8,087 bases of DNA, taken from an uncultured Bacilli bacterium (GTDB lineage Bacteria > Bacillota_I > Bacilli_A > RF39 > UBA660). Position 1 is the first letter of the stretch. Each line of letters begins with the position of its first letter. Below the pieces are notes generated by a model. The model searched no databases. It saw only the letters and a list, made by a program, of their open reading frames with translations, and was not told the DNA's origin. The stretch covers positions 1-8,087 of the forward strand of contig CANQHK010000054.1 of the NCBI GenBank assembly GCA_947623645.1. The letters run 5' to 3'. This document shows positions 7,163-8,087 of this stretch, piece by piece. The translations under genes and the position numbers were made by a program.

Positions 7163-7930
7163 TTATTTACCTTTTGCTTCTGAAATTCCTAAGACTTTTT
7201 TTTCTTCTTCTTCATAATCTGGTAAATTGAACCCTTCAACTGGTGAAACTTGAAAATGTTCTTTGTTTTGTTTTACTACAGATAATAAAGCACCAAAAAC
7301 CGTTAAATCTTGCTGTTTAGTCCAGTCATCTAGGTCACTGTAAGGAACCTTTAAACTTTCATTTGGATGGTCCATATTTCTTTTTAACCAATCTGTATGA
7401 ATAGCTATTCCAATTTGATTTTTAATTTCTGGATCATTTTCCATTTCTTCTACAGAAATTCCGGCTTTAGACATTTCTTCATAAACATTTAAAGCTCCGA
7501 TTGCAGCATCAAGATTTTCTTTTTTAGAATCTGCTGACAAATCTTTAAAAGATTTTAAAATATTTTCCTCCCCAGTTCCATCCTTGTAATCTCTGATACT
7601 TGCTTTTTCTTTTTCTGTTAGTGTTCTTTTGACATATCTTTTTACCTCGAGTCCATCATACTTAACGAGAGATAAAAAGTCATTGAAATTTCTGAATGAC
7701 AATTCTCCTAAAGTTTCATGCCCGAGCATAAATCCAACATCCACCCATATTTCATTTCTTTTTGTTCCGTTTTTAAAACAAGCTTTGTCCCAAGCTTCTC
7801 GTGGAGTTTTAGCAGTTAGTCTTGCTTCTTTTGCTCTTTCAAAGAAAGCTTTTAACTCTTGTATGCACCAATCTTCATGTACTTTTGATGCTGCAGCGAA
7901 GATAAGTTCTTCTTTTATTGAATTTTCCAT
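7163..7930 (-). CDS. RyR-domain-like protein, function unknown
   Basis: Soluble, highly charged 255-residue protein with no signal peptide or membrane helix. Residues about 173-219 resemble the ryanodine-receptor repeat (RyR, PF02026) known as a stand-alone or fused domain in bacteria and phages. The visible pattern is H178-xx-W181, then P189, LKVPYSDL (193-200), W203 and K205-xx-D208. The N-terminus repeats the opening signature (KVHEDW, H18-xx-W21) and then diverges into CFKNGTKRNEIWVDV, GHETLGELSF and a FNDFLSLVKYDG segment. This may be a degenerate second copy or a separate domain. The middle (about 105-172) is charged and helical, and the tail is acidic then basic. The start is fixed by AAAGGAGG (rc of 7937-7944) six bases before the ATG. 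What a bacterial RyR domain binds is not established to my knowledge, so no function is assigned. The domain call rests on remembered motif spacing, not a search. Confidence 0.92.
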   Translation of the reverse strand: MENSIKEELIFAAASKVHEDWCIQELKAFFERAKEARLTAKTPREAWDKACFKNGTKRNEIWVDVGFMLGHETLGELSFRNFNDFLSLVKYDGLEVKRYVKRTLTEKEKASIRDYKDGTGEENILKSFKDLSADSKKENLDAAIGALNVYEEMSKAGISVEEMENDPEIKNQIGIAIHTDWLKRNMDHPNESLKVPYSDLDDWTKQQDLTVFGALLSVVKQNKEHFQVSPVEGFNLPDYEEEEKKVLGISEAKGK

Positions 7931-7971
7931 TTTTAACCTCCTTTTGAAAAAATCAATATGATTACAACCTC

Positions 7972-8000
7972 ATTATAGCATAGTTTTTTTCTATTTTAAA
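7972..8000 (-). promoter_or_regulatory. Extended -10 promoter of the RyR-like gene
   Basis: On the minus strand, TGCTATAAT (complement of 7972-7980) is an exact extended -10. It is preceded at 17-base spacing by TTTAAA (7995-8000), four of six to TTGACA. Predicted start is about 7965, giving a 35-base leader with a near-perfect AAAGGAGG ribosome binding site. Confidence 0.75.
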
Positions 8001-8087
8001 GAGATTTTTGCTTTGAGTTTCGGTTTTTTACAACAAAAATCAAAGTAAATTTTATTTTATCTAAATTTTTGAGATAAATTCGATAAT
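8001..8087. other. AT-rich intergenic end of window, no gene seen
   Basis: There is no open frame with a ribosome binding site on either strand. A weak 7-bp hairpin (TTTATCT 8056-8062 with AGATAAA 8072-8078) has no T-run on either side, so I do not call it a terminator. This stretch is probably the upstream region between the minus-strand gene and whatever lies beyond the window. Confidence 0.5.

Noticed and set aside
7629..7961. 110-codon open frame on the plus strand
   Set aside because: It lies antisense to the RyR-like gene and its promoter, has no ribosome binding site, and its composition is the mirror of the real coding strand.
8082..8087. GATAAT at the window edge as a plus-strand -10 box
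   Set aside because: No acceptable -35 lies 16-18 bases upstream and the downstream sequence is not visible.
7978..8087. CRISPR, tRNA, riboswitch or mobile-element ends
   Set aside because: I looked for direct repeats, cloverleaf-like arms and terminal inverted repeats here and in the other spacers and saw none.

Overview
The window is a low-GC bacterial chromosome segment. It carries the end of the RNA polymerase rpoB-rpoC operon, followed by three short, independently transcribed accessory genes. Several things point to a Bacillota (Bacilli or Mollicutes-like, probably host-associated or uncultured) relative: AT-rich base composition, AGGAGG-type ribosome binding sites, beta and beta' subunits without the large proteobacterial insertions, and Gram-positive-style gene starts. 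Every tryptophan is TGG and no in-frame TGA is read through, so nothing suggests the Mycoplasma/Spiroplasma code. Genus cannot be read from the window. This placement is inference from sequence style, not a database result.

Region 1 (1-5498): the C-terminal half of rpoB (its 5' end lies before base 1) ends in a very acidic tail. It overlaps the rpoC start by one base (TAATG), so the two large subunits are probably translationally coupled. rpoC is complete, with both zinc sites, the catalytic NADFDGD loop, the bridge helix and the trigger loop. A strong hairpin terminator begins on the rpoC stop codon itself.

Region 2 (5495-6028): a promoter butts onto that terminator and drives a small single-pass membrane protein. 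This protein has a Ser-rich linker and a two-cysteine C-terminal domain, and it has its own terminator. I do not recognise a named family.

Region 3 (6029-7137): an extended -10 promoter drives a ten-helix EamA/DMT-type transporter. Its codon use is visibly more AT-rich (many ATA Ile codons) than that of the polymerase genes.

Region 4 (7108-8087, minus strand): a 255-residue soluble protein with a ryanodine-receptor-type (RyR) repeat at its C-terminus and a possible degenerate HxxW copy at its N-terminus. It converges on the transporter across a shared hairpin terminator and has its own extended -10 promoter. The last ~85 bases hold no gene I can support.

Functionally, only rpoB and rpoC clearly work together. 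The other three genes are separate transcription units. The usual Bacillota continuation after rpoC (L7Ae-like protein, rpsL, rpsG, fusA, tuf) is absent here. The least described items are the RyR-like protein and the small two-cysteine membrane protein.
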